A stretch of 64,000 bases of DNA from Hermatobates lingyangjiaoensis (GCA_026182355.1 JAPFBL010000255.1:992001-1056000); one strand, 5' to 3'. Positions 24,730-35,110 are shown, counted from the stretch's first letter. Numbers and translations are program-made. Notes: generated by a model not told the origin, from the sequence alone.

Positions 24730-26061
24730 ATTTAAATTTTAATTTAATTTAATGATATTTTATTTAATTAAATATTAAGTTAAATTAATTAAATTACACT
24801 TGTATACGAAACTTAACTATAAATTATTTTTTATTATAGTTTTATTTCTTTTTCTCAGCATTTTTTCATTTTTTATTGCTGTTTTGCGATTCATGTTATT
24901 ATTATTGCTTTCCTATTTTTATGTTTTTTTTTGTAACATGTGAAGAAAAGATCCCAGTAGTTAGTTTCGTATCTTGAGAGTACGGCTTATCACATTCGTA
25001 CATCACTGTATATCTAACTCCGTTATCCCTCGCCCCTCCGTTAATCAAAATTCCAACTCCTCTTGCCTCCTTCGCTTTAACACCACTGACACATACACAC
25101 ACTTACATTCACTATAATATAATAAATGATTATGTGATATTTGACTTAAAATTTGGGTCATTGAATAAAATTATTTTCTTCATAATCTGCTTATTTATTG
25201 ATAGAATAGATTGTGGTTGAAAATTATATTGTTTGGATAATTGATGTTAAGTTTAATTATTATTTTTATGTGTCTTGAAAATTGAGATAGTTTGTTTGGT
25301 GTTGTTTTAATTTCATTCACGATTCCGTGTTAACATAATGAGGAGTTTTTCGATTTAATTTTATAAGAAGCATATTAGAATATTTCTTTGATTAAGTGGA
25401 GGAAATATAATATATGCATGCATTATAACTGATTGAATGGGGGACAGTATTAAAGATGTTAAAAGATATCTGGTGTAATTCTTGCAAGTGTTCAAAGTGT
25501 TAAAAAGGTAGTTTAAGCATATTATCGTAATGAAGAAGGAATTCCCTGATTCAAGTATCAACGAACTGCATGTGGATTGTAAGTAGTATTTGATTACCAC
25601 TGACCCATCGTTTAGCCAAATTGAAGTGAATTATCATTAGGTGTATAATTTTTACAGGAAAATGTCTAATTTTAACTACTTGTTGATAGGCAAGCTTTTT
25701 TCTCTGAAATACATAGCACAAATAATGGACATAAACAAGATTAATTCGAGTTTCTATGAAAATTGATATTCTTCTTGTTGAGACAAAATTCAAGCTAACG
25801 ACCATTGTAGCTTAATTGTGGTATGGCAGGGAGATATTCATGGGATAAATAAGCAGGATTTCAAGTTTTGATAACTTTAAAGATCGCACTTATGGCGTGT
25901 AGCAGACCTTCATTCTCAGAGTACACTTATTTTAGGAGTTATAACTTTTGTCTTTCGCTTCATCACGATTTCTATTTATCGAACTGGTTATCTATTAGTT
26001 TTGATAATACGTTTACTTAATGTAAAATTGTGTAAAGACCACAATTGATTTTTTTTTTAGA
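24730..26061. other. Intron sequence, no gene recognised
   Basis: Anonymous AT-rich DNA. Minus-strand frames at about 25.4-25.8 kb show no family resemblance. Confidence 0.5.
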
Positions 26062-26113
26062 TATATATATATATATAATTAAAGTTACAGCTAGAGAACA
26101 CAAGAAAAAGGAC

Positions 26114-26170
26114 GAACACTCACGAATCTCGATTATTTCGGCGTCTTGCCGTCTTCAGGAGAGTAGAAAG
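26114..26170 (-). ncRNA. Candidate hammerhead ribozyme at PLE 3' end
   Basis: On the minus strand the core reads CTGAAGA, stem II CGGC-AAGAC-GCCG, AAA (GAAA box completed by the last stem G), then a short AATCGAGATT stem and GTGAGTG. ACTC just 5' of the core can pair with GAGT to give stem I. Both conserved boxes (CUGANGA and GAAA) are intact. It lies about 300 bp past the stop of the GIY-YIG frame at 26467, the position where PLEs are known to carry hammerheads. Fold and cleavage are not tested. Confidence 0.5.
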
Positions 26171-26407
26171 AAAGAAAATAAAATAAAAGGAGAAAGAATG
26201 AAGGAACGGAGACGTAAATGCGTCCACTGGCCGATGTAAACTGGCGCGATACAATGACACGCAGTGCAGCCACCTTACCAACGTGAACCAGTGTAGGCTG
26301 TGAGTTAAAAAAATTATAAAAGTGATATTTAAGTAAAAGGGAGGAGAAAAGTAAAAAAGAGAAAGGAAAGGAAAAAAACATAAAACTAACTAAAATTAAA
26401 CGAGAAA

Positions 26408-26465
26408 AAAAAATAAATAAATAAATAAATGAATAAATAAATAAAAATAAAAATAAAATAAAAAA
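26408..26465. repeat. (AAAT)n microsatellite
   Basis: AAAT/AAATA repeats on the + strand (TTTA on the element's strand), between the endonuclease stop and the ribozyme-like end of the minus-strand PLE. Confidence 0.8.
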
Positions 26466-26466
26466 A

Positions 26467-27082
26467 TCATCTGATTAAATTTAGACCAGGGGAATTTCTT
26501 GCACCCAATAACCAAATGAAGGCTTCCTCAGAAGCCCTTAGAGTGGTCTGGGTGTCATCATTTGAGAGTTTTCTTAATATTTTAACCCTGAAGCAATCGT
26601 TGAAGGGAAGGTTATGGAGATTGGCGTGGGTGGCAACAGGCAGCTGCTTGCGTTGACCAACGGATGACCTGTGACCATTCATACGGAGGCTAAGTGACGT
26701 GGAAGTCAGGCCCACGTAGAATGAGTCACATTGTGTGCAGTCCAGACGATAAACACAATTGCTGGAAGTGCAAGAACTAGCAAAGGAGAGAGGGTATGAA
26801 TGGTTGTACACTGTCGAAATGAAATGGCGTCAGGATTGATGATGGGACAGGTGAGGCATTTCCTTCTGCCACATTGCTTTGTGCCAAAAGTGTCAGGTGC
26901 AGGCCTGGAGCGTTTAAAACTTCTATGGGAGAAGATATTGCCCAGAGTGGGGGGTCGTCTAAAGGAAATCCGGGGTGATTTGGTGAAAATATTGGAAGTG
27001 GTCGGAGAGGATGACAGGAGAGGGAAGAGTTCCTTGATGACTAAGCGTAACTTATTAATTGTGGGAAAGTATGTGGTGGTGG
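26467..27082 (-). pseudogene. Penelope-like element, linker and GIY-YIG endonuclease (frameshifted)
   Basis: On the minus strand the upstream frame reads TFPTINKLRLVIKELFPLLS, then ISFRRPPTLGNIFSHRSFKR and the Cys/His pair region KQCGRRKCLTCPIINP, the typical PLE linker. One frame change near 26800 leads into the nuclease frame (26467-26811): NCVYRLDCTQCDSFYVGLTS, then LRMNGHRSSV, VATHANLHNLPFNDCF, and EEAFIWLLGARNSPGLNL before the stop. The Y..FYVG element and the terminal EE(A)...GA..PGLN motif define a PLE lineage different from the copy at 21.8 kb. It is 5' truncated at a (TA)n tract (27083-27105). Confidence 0.82.
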
Positions 27083-27105
27083 TATATATATATATATATA
27101 TATAC
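27083..27105. repeat. (TA)n microsatellite at truncated PLE 5' end
   Basis: TA tract exactly where the minus-strand PLE loses homology. A matching TA tract lies past its 3' end at about 26060-26078. Confidence 0.85.
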
Positions 27106-28645
27106 TATGCTGTAATGTGGACATTAATACAAAGCATTACCATCCTATTCGAGGGTCTCCTATTACCTATCTATGAACCGATTTCCATCATTGTCATGTC
27201 GTCCTTTGTCTTCCACGATTTCTAAATTTGCTAATTCCCATTAACATTAAGGAATAGATAAATAGTGATAGAGTCACGATATCTATAGTCTATAAATAAT
27301 GATAGACTAAGTATATCTGAGAGAGTCACTGGATTAGAGTATATCAGAGAAATCGTGATGGCCAAAAAAACAGTATATTAAAAATATACGGTTTTATAGG
27401 TTATTAATGTACTATTTTATGATATTATTTATATTAAAGTTTAATGTTGATAAAGAAACATAGAGAAATTAAAAAACACAACTTAAACTTTCTAATTTTT
27501 GGTTCAACCCATCATCAGGTGAAAGAGGAAAACCAATCGCACTGACGTGGTGCAGAGACGGTCGGAGACCGAACCGAAACGGTTTATTTATCCCTTTCGG
27601 ATAGTATTTTCATGAAAAAATTATTTATATTAATGTATAGTAAATATAATAAAGTAAATTATTTTAATTAATTTATAAGTTTAAACTAATTCATATTAAA
27701 TAATACTTAATATACATATTACTCTTATTAATAATGTAAAATTTTAGAATATGCTGATGTTTATAGACAGAGGTAATATATCATGCATAATCAGTGTGAT
27801 GCTAATTAAAACAAAGCTGTAATAAAGAAAAAAATAAACCTTTTATTATACAATAATGAAGAACTAGTGATTTTATTTAAAGTGTTAATGCTAAATAAAA
27901 TATAAACTACTGTATATTTTTGTATATATTATAGTGGAATTGTGATTTGTATTTATGAGTTGATTCCTAATAGGTAATAATAAATAACAATGTTGTTCAA
28001 AAGGTAGAATAAGATCCAGTTCTATTAAATGTGTCTTTGACTGTAGTCATTTTTAGTTGATCAATACATTTAATAAGAGTAATCGTTAGGAGGGAGGAGC
28101 GCAGTGTGTCATAGCATTATCTGCCATGTCCTAGGCCCAGCACATCCATCTTAGCTGCTCGCATTAGGAGATGGAATAGAGCCATCTATCAGTGGGTCTT
28201 TCCTGGCCCACCTCCTGCCCTACATATCTTGCCTTCATCTTAAATATATGTATTACACTGTCCTCTTCTCTTAATTCTTGCTGAGGGTAACATTGAATCA
28301 TCCCATAAATATAACAAACCTTGTTACTCAAAACTAGACTATTTGTAATAATTCTTTCAGTACATATATTTCTGTCCTTTGTTTCTTCTGTTTATTTTAT
28401 ATTTTTACAGTTTATCTATTATCCAATCAATGAATCACTGATTAAAATAATTTAAAAAATGTCTGTTGATAAAATTTGAGAACGCATAGTAAATTACGTA
28501 TCGAAACTGTGGTACGTGACATTAATTAATTAACGTGACAATGTCAGTCATTAATGGTGAGAAGATATTAATTGCTTAGTCCATAGATATTAGCCTATTT
28601 CTGAACCTTTTATAGTGATTTAGACATGCTTTATTTTTGTTGATA
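27106..28645. other. Intron sequence, no gene recognised
   Basis: Around 27500-27540 the minus strand reads CACCTGATGATGGGTTGAAC followed by AAAAATTAG, a decayed hammerhead-like end. A GC-richer block at 28085-28230 is unassigned. Otherwise anonymous. Confidence 0.45.
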
Positions 28646-28697
28646 TATATAACTCAATGACAAAAAGAGAAAAACAAACATAGGCATACAAGACTGT

Positions 28698-28728
28698 ACT
28701 ATATTTCTACAGGTGTTGTCATCAGTAG
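28698..28728 (-). ncRNA. Hammerhead-like motif, minus strand
   Basis: CTGATGA box intact, short stem II (GACAACACCTGT), GAAA box present (AGAAATATAGTA). It forms an opposed pair with the motif at 28735. The stem II is weak, so activity is doubtful. Confidence 0.35.
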
Positions 28729-28734
28729 ATGACG

Positions 28735-28777
28735 TCACTCATACCTAATGACGACGCCTGTCGAAATATAGTAGGTG
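28735..28777 (+). ncRNA. Hammerhead-like motif, plus strand
   Basis: ACTCAT then CTAATGA (G5 of CUGANGA changed to A), stem II GAC-GCCT-GTC, GAAA, TATAGTA and GGTGGT. Same layout as the candidates at 34.5 and 54.5 kb, but the core substitution probably inactivates it. Confidence 0.4.
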
Positions 28778-28840
28778 GTCTTGTATTTATGTTAAATACA
28801 AGTTTATGTTTTTATCTTTTTGTTATTGAGTTAGTAGTCC

Positions 28841-30199
28841 AGTTAAACCTGTTAATTTACTTTAATTATATATCTTATACATACGAGTATATTAACGAAA
28901 TTAAACTGCATGTTTGGTAATTAAACAAGCACAAAACGTTGTTAGGTACCATTTGTTTGAAATTCGAGGTTGCCGTACCAGTTACTTAGATTGATCTAAT
29001 ACTACTGCTTCGAATTCCAACCTGACGATGACCTGCGTTATAGTAAAGCCCATTATTTAATTATTTCACTTGGACAATTATTATTGACCTTAGCGTTCTA
29101 ATATAGATTTGAAGCGTCATGATATATTCTAGAGACTCAAAATATTCTGTTTTTAAAATTGCTATAAAAATAGAAGATAGCCTTCAAGTTAGAAAGCATC
29201 GGTAAAAAAATTGTCAACAGAAGAGGTCGCTCCTACAATAACTGCCTTATAGAAGATTTGGCGCCAAAATATACTAATAAATACATTTTGTTTCCATGTA
29301 AAACTATTATGGATTTCTTTAAAAAAGAATTTATTTCCTGAAGTTATCAGTTGAAACAATCTTATAAAGTACATGGTTTTGCATCTTTACATAGTTCATT
29401 TATAGTTTGTGAGAGTGTTGGAGTTCTATCAAGGCAAACAGTGATTGTAAGTAAGGTTTATTCCTGTGAAAACACTGTCTTCTTTACTTCTTACGTTGTT
29501 CCCTTTCGCATTGGGTAATTATTCGAATTCCTTTATCAGAATCAGAAAGGGAGCGTCAATTGTGAGCTCCAGCCATTCTCATTGGAATATCAAATAATTA
29601 ATTTCATAATTCCCTTGGGGAATTTTCTGTTTTGCTAGTTAAAATTCTATCCAGAAACTCCAAGCAGTTAATGTATTCCTCCTCTGTTCCATTGTGATCT
29701 TTAGATTTACGTTGTGCTGTTTATTGATTTGGTTGTCTCTACGTTTTTAATTGAATTTTCTATTAAATGCATGATTTGCAATAGATTAACCACGTTGAAG
29801 TTTCGTCTGATCTTTGATTAACGTTGAAACTTATTGTAACAATTAATGCAATATGAGAGTTGATTAGATTTGTTATTTGATTATTTGGACAGGATTATGC
29901 ATTTTTTAACAAAATTTATATATACCTCTAGACGGTATGTTGTTCTTTCTCATTCTCCTATTATTTCTCCCTGGCTCAAACTTTTAATGACTTTAATAAG
30001 TTTAAATGGAGTAAAGGTTGTTATTGATGCTATGTTAAAAGGAGTTTCAGTTCGTCGACATGTTGGTAGACTTTCTGAGGCGTCTTTGTCAAAAGAAACA
30101 CTGAAGTCTATGCATTCAGCGCTTAGCACTTCTCAAATCAATTAGTTTTGAAATAAATTGAAGCTTAAATGGAATCTTCGTGTCGCAGTATATCTTCTC
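28841..30199. other. Intron sequence, no gene recognised
   Basis: A 91-codon plus frame at 29870-30145 (ending KETLKSMHSALSTSQIN) is not recognised and has no supporting signals. The remainder is anonymous. Confidence 0.4.
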
Positions 30200-30205
30200 T
30201 TTATT
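30200..30205 (-). terminator. AATAAA polyadenylation signal (minus strand)
   Basis: A canonical AATAAA on the minus strand lies about 50 nt downstream of the TGA of the candidate terminal exon. The hexamer is common by chance in AT-rich DNA, so its weight comes only from position. Confidence 0.25.
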
Positions 30206-30254
30206 AAAACATAACAAAACTTCTCGTTTAAACGGGATGAGTTAGTTCAATGCT

Positions 30255-30408
30255 TCATTCCTTGAGAATCTCGAAGATATTAGATACTCCTTCTCGCAAT
30301 GTTGTGACTGCCGTATTTATGTGACTATTTAAGTCGACCTTTGTTAACTTGCTGTTAATGTTGTCGTTTATATTGGCTATGCCTGATATGACTTGGTCAT
30401 GTTTGTTC
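30255..30408 (-). CDS. Candidate terminal exon of a minus-strand nested gene
   Basis: On the minus strand an acceptor-like TTACCTTACAG at 30409-30419 is followed by 154 nt that stay open for 50 codons: start NKHDQVISGIANINDNINSK, end GVSNIFEILKE, then TGA. The hydrophobic spacing suggests an amphipathic or coiled-coil helix. A canonical AATAAA lies about 50 nt after the stop. I recognise no family. The exon begins with one base completing a codon. A compatible upstream exon may be 31124-31189. The call rests on signals alone and may be a chance ORF in AT-rich DNA. Confidence 0.3.
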
Positions 30409-31123
30409 CTGTAAGGTAACATAAGGCTACATTTTTAAAACCAATGAGCTTTATATACTCATTATAACTATTATGATGTGGTAGTCCACCGAAATTACAA
30501 ACGTATGTTACCCTTATATGGTTTTCATTTGTAAATCCTTTGCACACAGTGTTTCACATACCGTCAATTACTCGACTCAGTGTATAATACCTAGCTGAAA
30601 TATAGTATTGACAATTAATATGTAATAAAAGTACAATTATTAAATCTCTAAATTTATCTAATTGACGCAAACAATTAGGGAAAAGTATTGTTTCCTCGTT
30701 ATGTATTTGGTTTAATTGTTAATCGGGTCAAGTTTGTACGAGATTGTATATTACAATGTAGGATTTATTAAGATTTTATATGTGTTGGATGGAGAATCTT
30801 CGACCGTCCTAATCTAATCTGCTGATGGTAGGTCCATGGTCTGTACGATATAAAGATAAGGTACGCGTTAAACACAACTAATCGAATTAAGTTAACTCAC
30901 TATGTAGTATATAAATGGCTTGCTCTTGTAAGTTGAAAGCTTCATTAACATAAAAGCCACTCTTTAACTCTGGAATGGTAATGAAGTCGAAAGCTTAAAT
31001 GAGTCAGCTTAAAAACCTAATAGCATATTTAGTTTTAATTCGAAATGTATGTTTCAATCATTGTCTTTTTTATCTAGAATATTTTGAAGTTCATCATACT
31101 AACTTTGATGTAATTTTCCTTAC

Positions 31124-31189
31124 AACTCATTGAATACAAAGTTGTATAGATTGCGTATTTGGGCTAGTGAGATTTCATTAGAACCCCTG
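31124..31189 (-). CDS. Possible penultimate exon of the minus-strand nested gene
   Basis: These 66 minus-strand nucleotides lie between an acceptor-like AACACAG and the donor GAGTT|GTAAGG. They encode RGSNEISLAQIRNLYNFVFN followed by EL and end with two bases of a codon, matching the one-base start of the exon at 30408. Joined, the two would make one helical C-terminus. It sits right beside the GC-rich island at 31.2 kb, which would make that island bidirectional. This is very tentative. Confidence 0.18.
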
Positions 31190-31431
31190 CTGTGTTACAC
31201 TGGCACAGCTACGCTGAAATGAGGGGATGTTTACGTTTACATTACGTGCTCTGTGAAGCTTCACCCCCTGAACAGAGGAGAAGCGACCAAGGGTGGGTTA
31301 GACGAACAGACTCCCTGAGTCATGCCCTCAGCGCATGCGCTTTTCTTCCCCTAGTCCTCACCCTATTCCTGTCTTTAGTTTACTACCTTCACATATATTT
31401 TTGGTATTGCTTCGTTTATAGTCTATCTAGC
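31190..31431 (+). promoter_or_regulatory. Candidate internal promoter with NRF1-like site
   Basis: This stretch is clearly less AT-rich and contains more CpG than its surroundings. It carries the 10-bp palindrome GCGCATGCGC at 31331-31340, the consensus binding site of NRF1, which typically sits in core promoters. It lies about 90 bp upstream of an ATG with A at -3 that opens the candidate first exon. No obvious TATA box is present. A promoter for a short dystrophin isoform (as known for several internal dystrophin promoters in vertebrates and Drosophila) or a bidirectional promoter are the readings I favour. A GC-rich transposon remnant is the alternative. Confidence 0.4.
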
Positions 31432-31545
31432 ATGCCCAACCAAATCAGATCGGGGTTTGGTCTTTTACGTCGCAATGAACCTTCCGTCAGTGTTACTGAG
31501 TTTCAGTTCCGGCGCTCCTCTGATGCTCTTCATGTTAAATTCAAT
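31432..31545 (+). CDS. Candidate alternative first coding exon of short dystrophin isoform
   Basis: The exon is ATG to donor: 114 nt, 38 codons, beginning MPNQIRSGFGLLRRNEPSVS and ending DALHVKFN, then a perfect donor AAT|GTAAGT. The frame is left at phase 0, which is exactly what the dystrophin exon at 42155 requires. Splicing to it would replace the upstream rod by this unique basic, Ser/Arg-rich N-terminus. The reading frame is also open upstream to 31192, so the true start could be earlier. I do not recognise the peptide. The start choice rests on the A at -3 and the drop in CpG content after the donor. It could instead be a nested unrelated gene, or chance. Confidence 0.4.
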
Positions 31546-33760
31546 GTAAGTTTTCTTTCTTATATTGATTTGTCTGATTTGGAAGAACTGATCCGCTAGA
31601 TTTAAACCAATTTTGAATAAAATTAGATTCATTTTTTTTTCTTTTGATGAAAATTTAGAAATATGTTACATTACTAGTTGAAAATATTAGTTTATTTTTA
31701 AATTTACATTTGATTTGCTTAAATTCATGAAAAATTTCTTATTTGTTCATTTTTGGATAGGTGACTGTCACATTTTTACACTTCCAATTAAATACCAAAG
31801 AATAAAACAGTTCTTAGAACCATAAAAAATATCACCCTAATGTATACCAGATTTTTTTCTTTTCAAGGAACCAGTAAAAAAATAGATTTAATTATAAACT
31901 ATTTCTGAAATGTTTTCCTATAATCATTGGAGTGATTTTTTTAACTTCTCACTTTCTTTCTGATCAGAGAAATTTTCGTTGCAAGAAAACCTCTTTGTTA
32001 CCTTTTAGTTTTCCGCCTCTCTCAATTCATTGCCCATGCCGTTTTAGCCAATTATTTCCCCTTGAAAACCGTTTAATCGAAAATATCTTCAGCCCTCTCT
32101 CCCTCTTTTACAGCAACTTTGATATTTACTTCTTTTTATTTTAATAGCGTCTTTAATGTTTGAATAAAAACTCTAAATTTCACATTATTTAATAAGTTCT
32201 TTTAAGATATCCTTAGTTAATAATTAAGCACAGCCCTTATCCAAAAACTTATAAATTCCTTTTGCAGTTACCAGTTACATGCCATTTTAGTTACTTTACT
32301 TTGTATTTATCTGGTTCTTGCTATAATATAATATTTATATTGATAACTCTAAATATTGTAATTCAATTTTTTAAATTCCTTTTAAATACTAAATCGTTTT
32401 GACTTCGTTGAAATGGCCAATGCTCTTTAATTCTTATGTCTTATGATATATTCTTAACTTTTAATTTAGTACATTTTCTTCATCATAATTTTCAAATGAT
32501 TATATTGAACTGATGATTCATACTTATAATATATACTTGCTTATATATTCATACTTACTTAATATATATACATACCTATAATATATATATACTTATAATA
32601 ATACTACTCAGATTTTGAATTATTTTTATAAACTTATTAAAACCAGTTGAATTTATACTGTGAAGTATGTTTAAGTGTATTTGAAAAGTTATTTAGAAGA
32701 ATTCATGACTCTATGTACATTTGGTTATCTCAGCTTCGCTCAGGTCCATACAGCACATACAAATTTGATCAATAGTGAAGAATATATATTTCCTTGTTGA
32801 AGGAATAATTACAATTAATTTGTTTAGGAGTACTTTTTAGAAGAGGGTATCATGCGTCACTGTATTATTTTCCTGTAATGCAATATTATATTTAATAACT
32901 ACATTACTGATATTCGGTTTTGCAAAGATACACCAAAAATTGGGTAGAATCAAATTAATGTTATGTAGTTGAGAATTTGATAAATTTTAATGACTATTGG
33001 TACAGAAATTTATTTTTTCTCACTTCTAATGTCAAATTTAAACTAACTTGAAAATTGTTATAACAGCTTGATGACATCAAGTGACACCTAGTCCAATCTT
33101 AGCTTGCTATAAAATTAATCAAATTATTTATGAAAACCATACATAACGAACATTTTTTGAAGGATCTATATCCTCCGTGTTTAATTCCTTTTATTTCTAG
33201 ATGAAACAGTCAAATAACTTTATTCTTTGCTCAAATAACATTCTAACGTATGGAACAAAATGTTCTGTATGCCATTTGGCTAAAACCAAAGTTTTGTCAA
33301 CCGTATCCTCTGAACGGGAGCTTTATGGGAGGTGGTTGAAGTTAATTTAAATTCTTAGTGATACTGCTGTCAGCCAAGATGGCATTGAATTTCAAAAGAC
33401 GGGGACTAATTGTTAGGGAACAATGGAAATAGTCTCAAGTAAGGTACTACTATATGCTACCTTAGTACTGTTCACGTTTTATTATCATTCAAAATACATT
33501 CATATTTTAGTAATTTGTCATTCATTATGTAAACATTTCTTTTTAAAATTACTGATATATTTTTAAAACTGTAGTTTCTTTATCTCTGAGGTGGTTACGT
33601 CAGAATCACTAGGTTTCCTTCTTATTTCATCTTTCATTATATATTTATACGTATCAAACGATTTTAGGAAAATAACACGTAGACTTTTTCTTTACTCTGC
33701 AAACATTTTGGACTAGTATTCTGATCAATTCAGAACGTCTTTTCAATTTTTAAGTGAAAT
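31546..33760. other. Intron sequence, no gene recognised
   Basis: AT-rich intron after the candidate first-exon donor. A repetitive TATATACTTA-rich patch lies at about 32525-32600. No exon-like segment seen. Confidence 0.5.
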
Positions 33761-33765
33761 CCAAT

Positions 33766-34150
33766 ATATATATATATATATACAAGATTCCGCATGAACA
33801 CGTGGAATAACAATCAATGATCGTACCACAATATGAAATTGGAAAAATAATAGAAGAAGAAAACCCAGCTGGGTTTTTCGACTCTGACGAAGACTGCTTG
33901 TTACGGTTGAAAGATCTTAGTCTTTTTTTCCCCATTTCATATTGTGGAAAATTCCCCCCGTACAGTAGAAGCAAAATAAACATTTTTATCAGGACTTTGT
34001 CAGTTCATCAGTTTAAAATTAAATTCTCATTGCCAACGTTCATAGGCAAGACTTCTGCCTATAAAAAAGGTTTTAAATAAAAATCGAAACGTTGGCAATA
34101 AGAGTTTAATTTGAACCTGAAGAAATGACCGAGTCCTAATAAAAATTTGT
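33766..34150 (+). mobile_element. Penelope-like element ends, compound inverted fragment
   Basis: It begins at a (TA)n tract. A 17-nt stem (CCACAATATGAAATTGG at 33826-33842 with CCCATTTCATATTGTGG at 33931-33947) encloses an 18-bp palindrome AAAACCCAGCTGGGTTTT and the ribozyme-like motif at 33884. From 33996 a second inverted pair follows: AATTCTCATTGCCAACG and CGTTGGCAATAAGAGTTT flank GGTTTTAAATAAAAATCGAAACG. The same pieces recur at 44.2 and 57.0-57.4 kb. Confidence 0.6.
33884..33923 (+). ncRNA. Hammerhead-like motif with long stem I
   Basis: CTGACGA box, stem II ACTG..TTACGGT region (weaker than in the 57.3 kb copy), TTGAAAGATC and GUC-like TTAGTC, enclosed by a 17-bp outer stem. The paralogous motif at 57314 reads CTGATGA with a cleaner ACCG/CGGT stem II. 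Confidence 0.4.
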
Positions 34151-34201
34151 ATTATATATACATGAACTACTTTGACATAAAGAACACATAGAAATGAAAC
34201 A

Positions 34202-34273
34202 GCTTCCTCAGAAGAAGCTCTTATTAGTCTTCTGGGAGTTAGATCTGCTCCTGGGCTTAACCTCAATCGTTGA
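34202..34273 (+). pseudogene. PLE GIY-YIG C-terminal fragment
   Basis: The frame reads ASSEEALISLLGVRSAPGLN, then LNR and stop. This is the same C-terminus as the minus-strand copy ending at 26467 (EEAFIWLLGARNSPGLN). Only the end of the ORF is preserved. The 3' UTR-like sequence leads to the ribozyme candidate at 34484. Confidence 0.7.
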
Positions 34274-34483
34274 AATTTCCTTTTATTTCTTTTAATTTCT
34301 CTTTTGTTTACTTACTTATTTATATTTTTGTTTGGGTTTTTTACTTGTGCTAATAGTTTTTGTTTTTATTTGTTATAATTATTTTGCTTTTATTTATTTA
34401 TCTATCCTTGCCTCCCCTCCCTGCACTGCACTGTTCTGTGCTCCCTCAAGACCACCGGCCAGTCGTTGTCTGCCTGGGGAGCG

Positions 34484-34533
34484 ACTCGTTTCTATCTTCC
34501 TGATGATGAGGCCATCGAAATATAGTAGTGAGT
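34484..34533 (+). ncRNA. Candidate hammerhead ribozyme at PLE 3' end
   Basis: CTGATGA (34500-34506), stem II GATG-AGGC-CATC, GAAA, a minimal stem III with TATAGTA, then GTGAGT. The upstream ACTC at 34484 can pair with GAGT for stem I. Both conserved boxes are intact. The predicted cleavage is after GTA. It lies about 210 bp past the endonuclease stop, as in the other copies. Confidence 0.55.
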
Positions 34534-34679
34534 TTCATTCTGTGTGTTCTTTATGTAAATGTAGTTTATTTAGTCCGTGGAATCGTTTCATTTAATTGGC
34601 ATATATATATATACCAATATTTATATACCAAAAGAAGTATTTTTCTTTTCTGGTTTGGTCGAGGTTTGGTCTAGCTTCA

Positions 34680-35110
34680 AACAATACAACAACTTCAAGG
34701 CGACCTTTCGTCTATATATGTAGACATCTTTAGAGCTACATCAGTACAGAATTTACTGAAATGAAAAAATAATTATAAATTACATTATTTAAATAATATA
34801 CATAATTACCTTGGAATTTTCCTATTGCAAAGAAATAACTACATGACCGTTGTATTCAAATCAGCCTGTAGTGCTGCTTCTAACATTGGATAGGAGTATT
34901 AATTATTCGATGTAGTAGTTACGAACATTCGACTACAATTTAACAGTTTGATGACTCAAAAATTTTTTTAGAAAAACTCATGAAAACTAAATGAAAAAAG
35001 AAACTGCAAAGATATTTTTTAATTAATTTTATTTTTTCATGTTACTGTAATTAAATTCTGTACTCATGTAACCCGGAAGATGTCTACAAATAATGACGAA
35101 ACATAGGCTT
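34680..35110. repeat. Degenerate PLE ends in inverted orientation
   Basis: The minus strand at about 34697-34735 reads CTAAAGATGTCTACATATAT then AGACGAAAGGTCGCC. The plus strand at 35073-35108 reads GGAAGATGTCTACAAATAAT then GACGAAACATAGGC. Both have the GTC...GAC stem II followed by GAAA, with mutated CUGANGA. They lead into the GIY-YIG fragment at 35146. Confidence 0.45.

Larger units (their letters stand above)
28646..28840. mobile_element. Head-to-head PLE ends (inverted pair)
   Basis: Outer arms AACTCAATGACAAAAAGAGA and the complementary TCTTTTTGTTATTGAGTT enclose two opposed hammerhead-like motifs. The plus motif is CTAATGACGACGCCTGTCGA followed by AATATAGTAGG. The minus motif is CTACTGATGACAACACCTGT followed by AGAAATATAGTA. 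The downstream arm matches the sequence after the ribozyme at 54.5 kb. This is the inverted-terminus arrangement frequent in PLEs. No coding part remains. Confidence 0.55.

Noticed and set aside
28085..28230. GC-rich block as an exon or CpG-island promoter
   Set aside because: No open frame with splice sites on either strand; more likely an unidentified repeat scrap.
29870..30145. 91-codon plus frame
   Set aside because: Not recognised, no signals, and it lies just downstream (on the opposite strand) of the candidate minus-strand polyadenylation site.
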